Shown here in pieces: positions 12,082 to 22,502 of a stretch of DNA of 64,000 bases. The stretch comes from Chenopodium formosanum (Eukaryota > Streptophyta > Magnoliopsida > Caryophyllales > Amaranthaceae). The first letter of the stretch is position 1, and each line of letters starts with the position of its first letter. A program made the translations under genes and the position numbers. The DNA lies in contig CM044871.1 of NCBI GenBank assembly GCA_024500155.1, forward strand, positions 77,298,402-77,362,401, in the 5' to 3' direction. The notes beneath the pieces were generated by a model that saw only the letters and a program-made list of their open reading frames with translations, made no database searches and was not told the origin of the DNA.

Positions 12082-12387
12082 GGTCTCGTTCACTTCACCT
12101 TATTTTTGCTGAATTGAAATTATTTTTATGTTGAACTTAAATTATTTTTACTGAACTGAAATTAATTAGACTAAACTGAAATTATTTTTACTGAACTGGA
12201 ATTAATTTTACTAAACTAAAATTATTTTTACTGAACTGAAATTAATTTTACTAAACTGAAATTATTTTTATTGAACTGAACTTATTTTTATTAAACAGAA
12301 ATTATTTTTGTTGAATTGAAATTATTTTTACTAAAGTGAAATTAATTTTACTGAATTTTATTTTTGTAAGGTGAAGTGAACTGGGCC
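12082..12387. mobile_element. Tourist-like MITE, copy B (CTGAA-rich)
   Basis: The termini GTTCACTTCACCTTA and its inverse TAAGGTGAAGTGAAC are near the ends. Flanks are TAA (12079-12081) and TAG (12388-12390), an imperfect 3 bp duplication. The interior is about ten copies of a roughly 22 bp unit, ACTGAACTGAAATTATTTTT, which looks like a diverged expansion of the pentamer seen in copies A and D. Confidence 0.65.
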
Positions 12388-12394
12388 TAGTGTT

Positions 12395-13245
12395 AAGGTA
12401 CAGCAGCATGTACCTTGCTTGGTACAGACGAAAAAATGCGGAAAGAACATGTATCTATTTTGTAAAGAACTTACAATTATTTTGTAAAGAACATATATCA
12501 GTTTTTCAAAGAACATTCAATTTTCTGTTTTTCTTTTATATCTAAAGAACATCTATAACATTAATAAAAAAACATAATATATACTATGTAATGAACATTA
12601 CTTCAGTGTGTGGTTCCTACAGGCGTGGTTACCTTGCATGGTACAGACATTTCGCAGAAAGAACATAATATATACATGTTAGGAACATACAGTTATGGTG
12701 AAAAGAACATACTTTTAAAATATAATGAACATATACCTAAATTAAAAAGAATATATTTTACCATAAAAAAGTGAAAAGAACATGCGTCCATGTTCTTTAA
12801 TTGTCATTGAGGAAATTGAGGGAAAAAAGTCTTGGAATAAATCTATGATATACAATAATTAAAGAAGGTAAGAGATCCGTTCAACCTGGAAACGGGTCTC
12901 TTATATATCTGTTTTTTTTTCCACCATAAAGTAGTGGGCCCTAGTACATATTAGAAACTCGTCATAATTTTAAGACAAAATTCAAAGAACATTTTACAAT
13001 AAGCAATGAACATTATATCACAAATAAAAGTACAATACACTGACAACTAAAGAACATGGACGCATGTTCTTTTCTCTTTTTTATGGTAAAATATATTCTT
13101 TTTAATTAGTATATGTTCATTATATTTTAAAATTATGTTCTTTTCATCATAATTGTATGTTCTTAACATGTATATATTATGTTATTTCTGCGAAATGTAT
13201 GTACCATGCAAGGTACTCACACCTGTAGGAACCACACACTACATT
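12395..13245. mobile_element. Fold-back element with about 200 bp arms
   Basis: Segment 12606-12808 is repeated in inverted orientation at 13041-13239. Shared landmarks include GTGTGGTTCCTACAGG, ACCTTGCATGGTACA and ACATGCGTCCATGTTCTTT. The spacer is about 230 bp. A third, direct partial copy of the arm start (TACCTTGCTTGGTACAGAC) lies at about 12414. The arms are saturated with AAAGAACAT words. There is no coding potential. The superfamily is not determined; long arms suggest a Mutator-like or fold-back origin. Confidence 0.75.
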
Positions 13246-13262
13246 TTAATAACCAAGATATA

Positions 13263-13991
13263 CTTCCTCCTTTTTTTCAATTGTACCATACATGTTGGGC
13301 ACAATAATTTTGTTAGTGGGAAAAATGAAGAGAGAGAAAGATAAATATAAAAAGGTGCCCATGTGATGAAGGGGTGCTTATCGAGCGAGTCGTTCACGAG
13401 TTAAGGGGTACTCGACTCGACTCGAAAACTTTTACATGTGCTCAACTCGTGCTCGCTAAAGTTTCAAGCTAATAAAACCAGCTCGAGTCGTGCTCGTTAA
13501 AGTTTTTGTCCTTCTATAATTATATGTTTTTATTTAATTTTGTTCACTTTTTATTGTTTTATTTTTTAATATATTTGTTATTAAAGATTTACTCTTTCTC
13601 TTTTGATAATATAAACTAACACTTATTAAGTGTCAAAATTGTTTAGATATGGTAACTTTATTTGTGAATTTTATATTAATAAAATTTATTGTCGAGTTAG
13701 AGCTTGCTTTACTCGTGCTCGTTAACATCTCGAGTCGAGTCAAATTCGAGTCGAGCTAATTCGAGTCGAAGCATTGACCGAGTCGAGTTCAAGTTACTCG
13801 CGAGCTGCTCAATTCAATTAGCGCCCCTAATATGAAGTAAACATAAACTAAATAATAAGTGTGAAAAAGTGAGGGTATGTTGGGTATTTACAGTGTGAAC
13901 AGATTTGTCCTAAAATGAAAATGGTGCAATATTTGTGAACCTTTCTTAAAAGGCAAATGCAAATGGTGCAATATTAAAAGAACAGAGGAAG
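13263..13991. mobile_element. Stowaway-like MITE interrupted by hAT-like copy 3
   Basis: The left end CTTCCTCCTTTTTTTCAA and the right end (read inverted) CTTCCTCTGTTCTTTTAA are both bordered by TA (13261-13262, 13992-13993). The next bases, TTGTACCAT and TTGCACCAT, also match. The hAT-like element 13369-13829 sits within it, so the original MITE was about 270 bp. Confidence 0.6.
13369..13829. mobile_element. hAT-like non-autonomous element, copy 3
   Basis: The ends AGGGGTGCTTATCGAGCGAG and TTAGCGCCCCTA match copy 1, as do the internal blocks (for example GTGCTCAACTCGTGCTCG). The flanks ATGTGATG and ATATGAAG are an imperfect 8 bp duplication. Full-length alignment to copy 1 is evident by eye, so these two are sister copies. 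Confidence 0.75.
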
Positions 13992-14222
13992 TATGTTATT
14001 TACATATAGAATATCCTAAAAAATTCCTAAGTAATTAGCATTAAAACTAATTGCCCAGAGGTTCTTTGGATAGGTATGTCCGTATGTAGCAGTTTTTTTA
14101 TTTGAGATATTGGTTAAAGGAGGAGAACGAAGGAGAAAGAAAATTGAATTTTATTACAGGTAAATTTATCTTTATAATTTTAAAGTAAATGAAAATTTCC
14201 AAACAAGGACAAACTTGTGCTA

Positions 14223-14472
14223 CCTCCATTTTTTTAGTTGACACGCTTTGACTTTAGCATTAATCACACACTTCCCTTTGACTGTATTTTGTGATTTATA
14301 CGTAATGAAAAATATATTCACGAGGGGTTTTGTTAAATTCGTCACGATATATATTTTCAAAATATAAATTTTTTTATAATTTTTGATGATCAGTAATTAA
14401 AGATATTGACGGTTAAATTTGTGCATCAACAAACGTGACTAAAGAAACGTGTCAACTAAAAAAATGGAGAAA
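14223..14472. mobile_element. Stowaway-like MITE (250 bp)
   Basis: CTCCATTTTTTTAGTTGACACG near 14225 recurs inverted at 14448-14469 (CGTGTCAACTAAAAAAATGG). The TA dinucleotide flanks each end. A short size, TA target and CTCC-type end fit Stowaway. Confidence 0.75.
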
Positions 14473-14572
14473 GTAATAATTAGAAAATATATTAAATTTG
14501 TTAAGGATGGATTTAATGGTACGATAGATTGATAGACAAGAATCCAAGACAAATGGAAATTACGAGAGCTGA

Positions 14573-16570
14573 TACACATACAGCCATTGTATGTTGTCCC
14601 TACATACAACACCATTAGAAATTTGACACATCAACAGAAAATGGGAGAAAATTAGGATTCAAATATAAATTGAATTTAATGGAACTTTTGCTTATTATTT
14701 TAGCCAATAAATTCATTGTCGTAAGGTTTTGATGATTGTGAACAAATGATGATTATTTAACTAATATGTGAATTGAGATGTGCATGAACAAGTCATGAAG
14801 CATAAAAATGATTGAGTACATGTTAGATCATCATAGAAGATGGTTCCCTACATACAATGTATGGATCGTGCTTGAGTTCCTCAAGGGGAACACAAAGAGA
14901 AGAAGTCTAAACGTACAAACGTATTGTTAGACTTTACATGTAGTTCCTAAGAAGTTAGAGAAGATGTTCTTTGCAAGGAAAGAGAAGTTCCTTCATCGGA
15001 GTAGAAGCTTCATCAGAGAAACATGAAGATAGAAAAATAGAAGTATATTTTTCTAGGAATCATGTAAGTATGTTGGACACGAGAAATTGTTTGGAACATG
15101 CCTATGGAACTAAATTGGAACTTCAGTCTCGAAGGAACTGACAATCTGAAAGGAACTGGGTGTTGCTGACCAGCCAGTTCCAGCAACACCCAGTTCCTTA
15201 CGGGTGAGTCTAAAATTCGTGTATAAGAAGAACACACATTTACACAACACTTGAAGTCAGTTTTCCATGTTAGTAGTCATTGCATTATCTTTGCAACTTT
15301 CTAGGTAATTAGTTTTGACTTGGTATAATTTATTTTGAATAGATTTTATTTTATAAAAGATAAGTTTTTAAAAATAAAATCTGATTATCTTTTTAGTCAA
15401 AATGATATTTTATTCTCTTTATTTTCTCTTAGATTTTAGGGATATGTTTTAGGTTGTTTCCTATCTAATCTCTAATTGGTTTAATATTTCAAATTAAATA
15501 GGATAGTTATTTATTCTTAATGAATAAATTCCGAATCAGTTTTTAATTGATAAAAATCTGATTTGGTTAGTATTTTATTTTCTTGTAACTTCTATTTTTA
15601 TTTATTAAGTTTTTGGAAAAAATAAAAATTGTTTTTCATGTTTAATTTGAAACAACTTTTTACAGGAGAAAAATAAGTAGATTATGGAGAAAATGTTTTT
15701 TACTCCAATCCATGTATTCCATTACTTCTTATGTTCATGGAGTTAATGGAGATAATGCCTAGAATTTAGGAAGCACTACTATTATGATTGAAGATCATGG
15801 GAAGAATGGGTTTGTCTTTAAAGCACTATAAAAAGAGATGTTTTCATTCATTCCAAACTGTCTGGTTTAAGTGAGTAATTCCATAATGGAGTTTGTCCCA
15901 AGTGGTAGAGCACTAGAAAAGAAATATATTTTCTCTCCACGTTGGTGAGCCAGTTCCTCCAGGTTCCAAATTCCTTACATATCTCAAAGTGTCCAACATA
16001 TTAGTTGTATACATTATATCTTTTATATGTATTTGAGAGTTGTTTAAGGGTTTGAGTGAGCTCTTGTAATGGGGAATTAATAAGGGTTTGTGTGAATTCT
16101 TGTATTGAGGTGAGAACTTGAGTGAGTTCTTTGTATGTAGATAAAGCTTGAGTAAGAAAGAGTAAGGCTTTGAGGGAGGTCTTGAATAATAAGAGAGGTA
16201 TTTGAGGGAAGATTTTGAGCTGCAACTATTAGAGGGAATAGTTGTTGGGGATATGAGTTCGTTGAGGAACTCGGTAGAGGCTCAAGTTCCTCATAGGTTG
16301 TAACAGAGTCGTTGTCCTATTTTAGTGGAATGTTTTGAGTCAAAATCCCTTTGGGTCGAGGTTTTTCACTTCCTATTCGGTCTGGGAAGTTTTCCTCGTA
16401 AAATCTCTCTTGCACTATTTCTCTATTGCGTTAAGTTTCTTTTAATTCCGCAAAAAGTGACTAGAAATCTCCATACTACAATTCACCCCCCTCTTATAGT
16501 ATTGCATCTAAACAACATTCATGATAAATGAGAGTTGTATATAGGGATCACATACAACAATTGTATGTAT
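14573..16570. mobile_element. 2 kb TIR element, non-autonomous, class uncertain
   Basis: The left end (14573-14612) carries CATACAGCCATTGTATGTTG and CCCTACATACAAC. The right end (16534-16570) carries the inverse, with about 80 percent identity over roughly 40 bp. The interior has only short frames without domains. A strong internal hairpin lies at 15150-15199. No convincing TSD found; long TIRs hint at a Mutator-like element. Confidence 0.55.
15150..15199. repeat. Perfect 19 bp inverted repeat (hairpin)
   Basis: Arms 15150-15168 (AAGGAACTGGGTGTTGCTG) and 15181-15199 are perfectly complementary around a 12-base loop ACCAGCCAGTTC. The loop itself repeats the CAGTTC word of the stem. It lies inside the 2 kb TIR element. 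A transcript through it would fold into a pre-miRNA-sized stem, but nothing shows it is processed. Confidence 0.7.
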
Positions 16571-16573
16571 AGC

Positions 16574-17518
16574 CTCAACAATGAGGAAAAAGTGGTTTCC
16601 TCATCCTCTCTCTAAAATTCTCATTTTTCTCATGAGGAAATTTGTAGAGGAAATTTTATCCCGCCAATAATCAATTATAAAAAGTCCTCACCAATTTCTT
16701 TCATTCAATACCCCACAAACATTCTCTCCCTCTCTTATAAATCACTATATCTATAATCTATAATCTATAATATCATTAAAACTCAAGGCATTAACATGTT
16801 AACGACATGTGTCAAACTTTGTCATCATAAAATTTTTTGACATAGCGCCACGTATATGATAACATGACAACACATTAATATTTGGATTAGATTTAAACCA
16901 TTACTTCCCTTGAAATTCCCAACTTTTCATTACCACTATTCTACAATTATGTCACTTTATTACTTAATTACTCCGTAATATTCATATATGAATTGTAACT
17001 TTTCTTTAAGGATTCTAAAAGTTTTTAAGCATTATATGTAGTTCCCTACTTAATTGTAAAACCAATACTACTAAATCTCTCTTTCTATCCCCAACTAATT
17101 TCACCATTTTTATATTATTATTTAAACTTAAGGTATCGGTTCTAATATATTATTTAGGAAAGAATTGACAGTAAGTAAACATTTATTATGTCGATTTACT
17201 CGTGTATTGTCGATAAATTCCTATTTTAATACTAAAAAATGAAGTATATTAAATGCTTATATGCAACCCTAACCCTTAGGGCTGCATTTATATAGCATTA
17301 CCCTATTATTTAAACTCAAAGTAATTTTTTTCATTTTGTATTTAAACAAAATGCGAGGCATCACCCGGGTGCTAAAATAGTTCACATTATAAAAACATAG
17401 CAAGCATGCAAAAAAATTAAATAAGTATCAAGTGGTGAGGAAAAACCAATTTCCTCATTATTGTGATGTCCAAAATGATCAAATTTCCTCATGAGGAAAA
17501 AAAATGATCATTGTTGAC
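16574..17518. mobile_element. TIR element with ATGAGGAAA ends and a nested repeat
   Basis: The left end holds CAACAATGAGGAAAAAGTGG and TTCTCATGAGGAAATTTG. The right end, inverted, holds CAACAATGATCATTTTTTTT and TCCTCATGAGGAAATTTGATC-type words. Between them, about 16741-17392 looks like a second element: one end has TATAATCTATAATCTATAA tandem words, the other the GC hairpin CACCCGGGTG. Boundaries are approximate. Confidence 0.45.
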
Positions 17519-17532
17519 ATTGCTCTTAGTAA

Positions 17533-17692
17533 TGCTTATTCTGTTCAGCTTAATTTCAGTTTAGCTTAATTTCAGTTTATTTCAGTTCCTAATTTTGGAA
17601 TTTCCTTCTCTCATAAACAATTTATTTCAACTCTATCCAGTTCAGTTCAGCCCCAATAAGTTCAGTTATTTTCAGTAAATCTGAACAGACCC
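17533..17692. mobile_element. Tourist-like MITE, copy C (CTGAA-rich, degenerate)
   Basis: The right end CTGAACAGACCC is followed by TAA (17693-17695), and TAA also precedes the left end (17530-17532). The interior has TTCAGTTTAGCTTAATTTCAG and TTCAGTTCAGCCC words, the same pentamer on the opposite strand relative to copy A. Confidence 0.6.
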
Positions 17693-17695
17693 TAA

Positions 17696-19145
17696 ATCAT
17701 TAATTTGGTAAATTATCATGAATTACGTTTGTACTTTTTTCTTTCCTTTTGTTACATACAATTTATTATTTTAATTTGTGATTTTGTATAGTGTATATGT
17801 TTTAATATATGGTTGGGTGAATATATATATGGAGTCTTTTATGAGTGTAAAATTTGTCTCCTTCTTTAAGTGCATAAAATTTGAAATCTCATTCTTTAGG
17901 TGAAAATTTAGTGACAACATTAATACGAGTACATATTGATCCTACAAAAAATATTTTTCAAAATTTAATAATTGTTGTATGTACAACTATTTATGAATTC
18001 TTACATTATCTATGTCTCGTGTGTTAGCAAAGCTGCATAGGCAGTCGGGCACTAAATAATACAAGAGTATATTAGTATATGATAATACATGGTAGAATTA
18101 TATGTATAAAAAAACGTAATATATAAATTTGACTTTACCCTTGTTTGAAATTTACCAAAATCCAAGAAACACATTTGATGGTAACCTAACTCGTCAATAA
18201 GTTTTTGTTTTAAAAAAAATCATCAATAAGTTTTGGGCTCAAATCATCATTACTAACCTTACAACTGCCCTAAACCTAATCAGTAACACAAACTAAACCC
18301 GATCTAAGCTAGACTCAACTTGCACTTAGTCTGGTTTTGAAAGGGCAATTGATTTAACTTGCCCTATCTTGAACCTAAACTCGATCTGAAAGATAAATTG
18401 ATTTGACTCGCCTCGCCTCGACTTGAATGACCCAAGAGTTGCTATAAACCGAAACAAACATGTCTCGAACACCTACCATCTCAATCTAGGATTCTAGGGT
18501 ATCCCATTAAAGTATTCTTAATAAATATACTTGTATGTTTGATCCATCTTAGTAAAAAGACATGCATTTATAAAAAAGTGTATTTATTCAAAGAACTTGA
18601 TGTTAAGTTGTGATCTATCCCATAATCTCAGTATGTGCTGCCAAAGGAAACTCAACTGGAAATGAGTTGTAAATGTATTCATATTAATAGAATTCATGGT
18701 AAGTTAGGTGTACTTTTTAGTACAGGTTGGTATACAAACATAAATCCCCTAGCCGACAACTTTGTCTTCAAAAATATTATGTTATCTTAATAAAGTTGGC
18801 AGATCACATTGTCTTCCAACAAATATGGTTTTTTTCTTAGTTGGCATTACCATTAACTTAACTCATTTGCTACACCGTCGCATTTTGCAATCCAAACAAA
18901 AGGGTCCGAGTAAAGATCCGAATTAAAATTTAATTATTTGGATCCGACCCGAAAATCCGAATTATAATACAAAATATTTTTGCGCCTAATACTATTATAA
19001 AAATAAAGCTTTAATATTATTACAAGTCTTCAAAATCATTATAAAAATAAATAGTTCAACATCAAGTCATTAATTAATTAATACAAAGTCTCCCTAATAT
19101 ATATATATATATATATGAAAATCCGATTTTTTTTTTATTTTATTA

Positions 19146-19176
<31 letters not shown>

Positions 19177-19255
19177 CAATCCGATCCGAATTGATAATTC
19201 GGTTTGGATTAGATTAGATTTTGGTTTTAATCCAAATAATGGACACCCCTAGTAC
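17696..19255. other. Intergenic DNA with repeat fragments
   Basis: No gene seen. The 18890-19250 stretch has GATCCGAATT / AATCCGAT words and ends in GGACACCCCTA, the typical end of a TAGGGGTGTCC hAT-like family; its left end is not clear. It contains a (TA)n of about 20 bp (19099) and adjacent T and A runs (19128-19175). Confidence 0.4.
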
Positions 19256-19258
19256 TAA

Positions 19259-19427
19259 AGGTTATTCTGATTTACTGAATTGAGCTGTATGGAACTGAAC
19301 TGAACTGAACTGATTAGAGTTGAATTGAACTGAAGAGAAATGAATTGTTATCAGAGAATAAAATTAGGACTGGATTGAAGTGAACTGATTGAAACTGAAC
19401 TGAAATTAAGTCGAAGAGAACATGCCC
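19259..19427. mobile_element. Tourist-like MITE, copy D (CTGAA-rich)
   Basis: TAA flanks both sides (19256-19258, 19428-19430). The right terminus GAGAACATGCCC matches copy A's GAGAACAGGCCC. The interior has GGAACTGAACTGAACTGAAC pentamer arrays. Confidence 0.7.
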
Positions 19428-19684
19428 TAAGTGTTTTTGATTCAAGAATCTACACTTAAGGCTGTATATTTCAGGGATATAAGTGGAAGATGTTCCACAT
19501 TGCAAAATCTGCTTGATGATCGTAGCTTTTATGAAGGAAATTTTCATTTAATTCAATATATGTATTTTACTTTGATGTCCTATGACTTTTTATTAATCAA
19601 TTAATTTTACTATTAAAAAATCATTAAGTTAAGATAATATAAGTTTGAGAAGCTATTGCGTGCGGATGCCCGCAAAATTTTCGT

Positions 19685-19802
19685 GCGTCTGGCTTGGCTG
19701 ATATGTTTTACTTATTGGCTTATATGTTTCATGTGTTAGTTGATATGTTTCATTTGTTGGCTTATATAATTTTCGTGTTGGCTAATATATTATTTTTGCT
19801 GG

Positions 19803-19856
<54 letters not shown>
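19685..19856. repeat. GTTGGCTGATAT minisatellite (left half) running into (AT)n
   Basis: Loose tandem copies of TTGGCTGATATGTTTCATT-like units spaced about 20-30 bp, followed by a 51 bp (AT)n tract at 19806-19856. The same minisatellite resumes at about 22915, on the other side of the inserted element. Confidence 0.7.
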
Positions 19857-19859
<3 letters not shown>

Positions 19860-21717
19860 GAGGGATCCGGTAAGAATCCATAGTTATATAAGAATCTTAG
19901 TTATATAAGAACCAATCACATCCGTAGGATTAGATTAGGATGAGCGGTCAAGATTAAAACAAAAAACCTACCCCTAAACCCTCCCCAACCGTCCAATATT
20001 TTCTCTCTCCTCAAACTTTCAACCCTCTTTACTTTCTCTCTCCACAAATCCCAAAATCTAGCCCAAATTGCTGCTAAAACAACCTAAATTGCTCAAATCA
20101 GGTACATTTTCTTCGATTTTGTTCTAATTTTATGAATTTCGCATGATTTTCATTACTGATTTTGTTCGATTTTCGCGATTTCTATACTCGATTTTGTTCG
20201 TTTGATGTTTGATTTATGTTCGATTTTACTATTTATATACGTTTTGTTCGAATTTTATGATTTATCATTTTTCATTGTTGATTTTGTTCGATTTTCGCGA
20301 TTCATCAATTTGACTTTTTTTTTCCCCCAATTTCATCAGTTTTCAATTTTCTTTTATTTTCGATTTCATCAGTTTGATTTATCAATTGCGGTTTTTTCGT
20401 ATTTGTGCAATTAGTTTAATGTCTATTAATGAATGTTAATGGTTTTGTGTTTATTATTTGTCTTCTTGTCAAGTATTATATGTCTTATAATCAACTGTTG
20501 CATTTCCCATTAGCGGTAGTGTGATTTGTGATGATCATGAAATGAAATGCTGCTTTACTGGTTGATAGTGAAATGGTGGTTTTACGTGAATTATTTTGTT
20601 TGATTTTTATTTATTTTTTATTTTTTATTTATGTTCGAATTATTTTGTTCGATTTTTTGCATATTAATTAGTTCAATTTATGTTCGAATTATTTCACCGC
20701 TGCTCTTGATTATTGTATATCAGACTATTAGTGCAAAATGTATTAGACTTCTGTGATTTGTAAATAAGCTTAGCATGTTCCAAATTATTTCTCAGCATGT
20801 TCGGAACTCTTTCTCAGCATGTTCGAAACTCTTGTTTATGATACACCATTCTTTTATATATGTTTATGAAAAGATGCTATTTGCAAAATGCTGACAAGTA
20901 TCTAGCCAGCTTGAGACTTGTAGCTTCATTCTCTTACTCTGAAGTCTGAACTGATGTACTTTCCACTAATGAGGTTTGTGATCTGATATCAGTGTATAGC
21001 TAAAGTTGCTTTGGTGCCAATAGTTACTGATCTTGACTGAGATCTGATTCCCAACCGTCAGAATAAATGCTTGAATCTTGCAAAAATGCTAGCTCTTTTC
21101 TATTCAAGGTGGTTTTGTATTCATATTGGAACAAGTCTCGTTGCCTTTTTTATTTTTATATGAGGTCTCTTCCCTTAATTGGGAATAATTTGAGGAAGTT
21201 GGTGATTATTGGTTTAGAAATTGCTTGAATCTTGAAAGACCTTTAAATGCATTGGACTTGAATGAATCTTTCAAATAGTTAAAACTATATAATGTCTACA
21301 AAGACAACTTTTGTAGTACTTCTTGTGCGGATCAGTTAGACTTTCATCCTTAGTGACATTCCTGAACAACTTGTTTTTGTGATGCCCTTGATAAAATGAT
21401 GTCCATTGCAAAGGTATATTCATTTATTACGAAGTACTAATGAAGCTTCCATTCAAATAGTACTAATGAAGTACTATTTGGATAATGTATACCTAGATTT
21501 ATTGCAACAAGAGAACAAAAATTAAATCTACCTTTTGCTAGTGATACCTCTTGTTGTGTTCTTAATTGTTAGTAATATAACTATGATATCATGTTCTAAA
21601 CTATTTTCAGCATGTTCTAAACTATATTCAGCATTTTCTAAACTATTCTTATGTTTAAAATATATTACTAATGTTGGAATGTTACTAATGTTTTTTATTT
21701 CTTAAAATTACAGCAAA

Positions 21718-21797
21718 ATGCAAGGCCAAAATGAAGAAAAATCAGATGAAGAAATTACTATTATACCAGATAAAAAAATTACTTATGGAAGAAAAAG
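21718..21797 (+). pseudogene. Orphan first coding exon within the 3 kb TIR element
   Basis: An acceptor (TTACAG, ending 21713) is followed four bases later by ATG and an open frame MQGQNEEKSDEEITIIPDKK plus six more residues, then a donor AAAAG|GTAATT at 21797/21798. Acidic and lysine-rich, with no domain recognised. No continuing exon is seen before the element ends. It may be the 5' part of the lost transposase gene of the parent element, or a captured host exon. Confidence 0.4.
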
Positions 21798-21819
21798 GTA
21801 ATTAAAGTTTATGTATTAT

Positions 21820-22260
21820 TTTTCCCTCATGTTCTAAAGTTTTCCCTTATGTTCTAAACTTTTTCCCTATGTTCTAAAGTTTTCCCTTATGTTCTAAACT
21901 TTTCCCCTTATGTTCTAAATTTTTTCGCCTTATGTTCTAAAGTTTTCCCTCACGTTCTAAAATTTAGTACATAGGGAAAAAGTTTAGAACATAAGGCGAA
22001 AAAAGTTTACAACACAAGGAAAAAGTTTAGAACATAGGGTGAAAAAATTTAGTATATAGGAAAAAAAGTTTAGAACATAGGGTGAAAAATTTAGAACATA
22101 GGAAAAAAAGTTTAGTTTATATAGGGAAAAAAAATTAGAATATAGGGAAAAAAAATTAGAACATAGGGTGAAAAAATTTAGAACATAGAGAAAAAAGTTT
22201 AGAATACAGGGTGAAAAAATTTAGAACATAGGGTGAAAAAATATAGAATTGAGAAATTTT
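21820..22260. repeat. TATGTTCTAAA / TTTAGAACATA palindromic array
   Basis: About seven copies of TATGTTCTAAA(C/G)TTTTTCCC read in one direction up to about 21965. They are followed by about a dozen copies of the inverse word (TTTAGAACATAGGGAAAAA) to about 22260, forming a very large imperfect hairpin. A further direct set, TATGTTCTAAATTTTT, is at 22617-22735. Confidence 0.75.
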
Positions 22261-22431
22261 AAGATTATAGATAGAAAAAATTTAGAATATTGGGTGAAAA
22301 TTTTCATAATATAAAAAAAATTCAAAGCATAGACGGAAAAATTTAAAGTAATGGATGAAAAAGATAATAGGAAAATAATTTAGAACATATAAAAAGGCGT
22401 AGGTATATGGAAAAAAAAATATATATGCTAA

Positions 22432-22502
22432 AACCTATTAGCTCAATTAGTAGAGCACTATGCAAATGCATAGAGGATGTAGATTCGATTCCTACGTAGG
22501 TT
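22432..22502 (+). other. tRNA-like sequence (pseudo-tRNA)
   Basis: It has a cloverleaf order: acceptor strands AACCTA / TAGGTT, D arm GCTCAATTAGTAGAGC (22441-22456), anticodon-type arm CTATGCAAATGCATAG (22458-22473), T arm GTAGATTCGATTCCTAC (22479-22495). The anticodon loop is 6 bases instead of 7, so an isotype cannot be given and function is doubtful. It lies inside the 3 kb TIR element between A-rich stretches. Confidence 0.5.

Noticed and set aside
21820..22350. Regular repeats with spacers resembling a CRISPR array
   Set aside because: Units are variable, inverted within the array, without constant-length spacers, and the DNA is plant nuclear.
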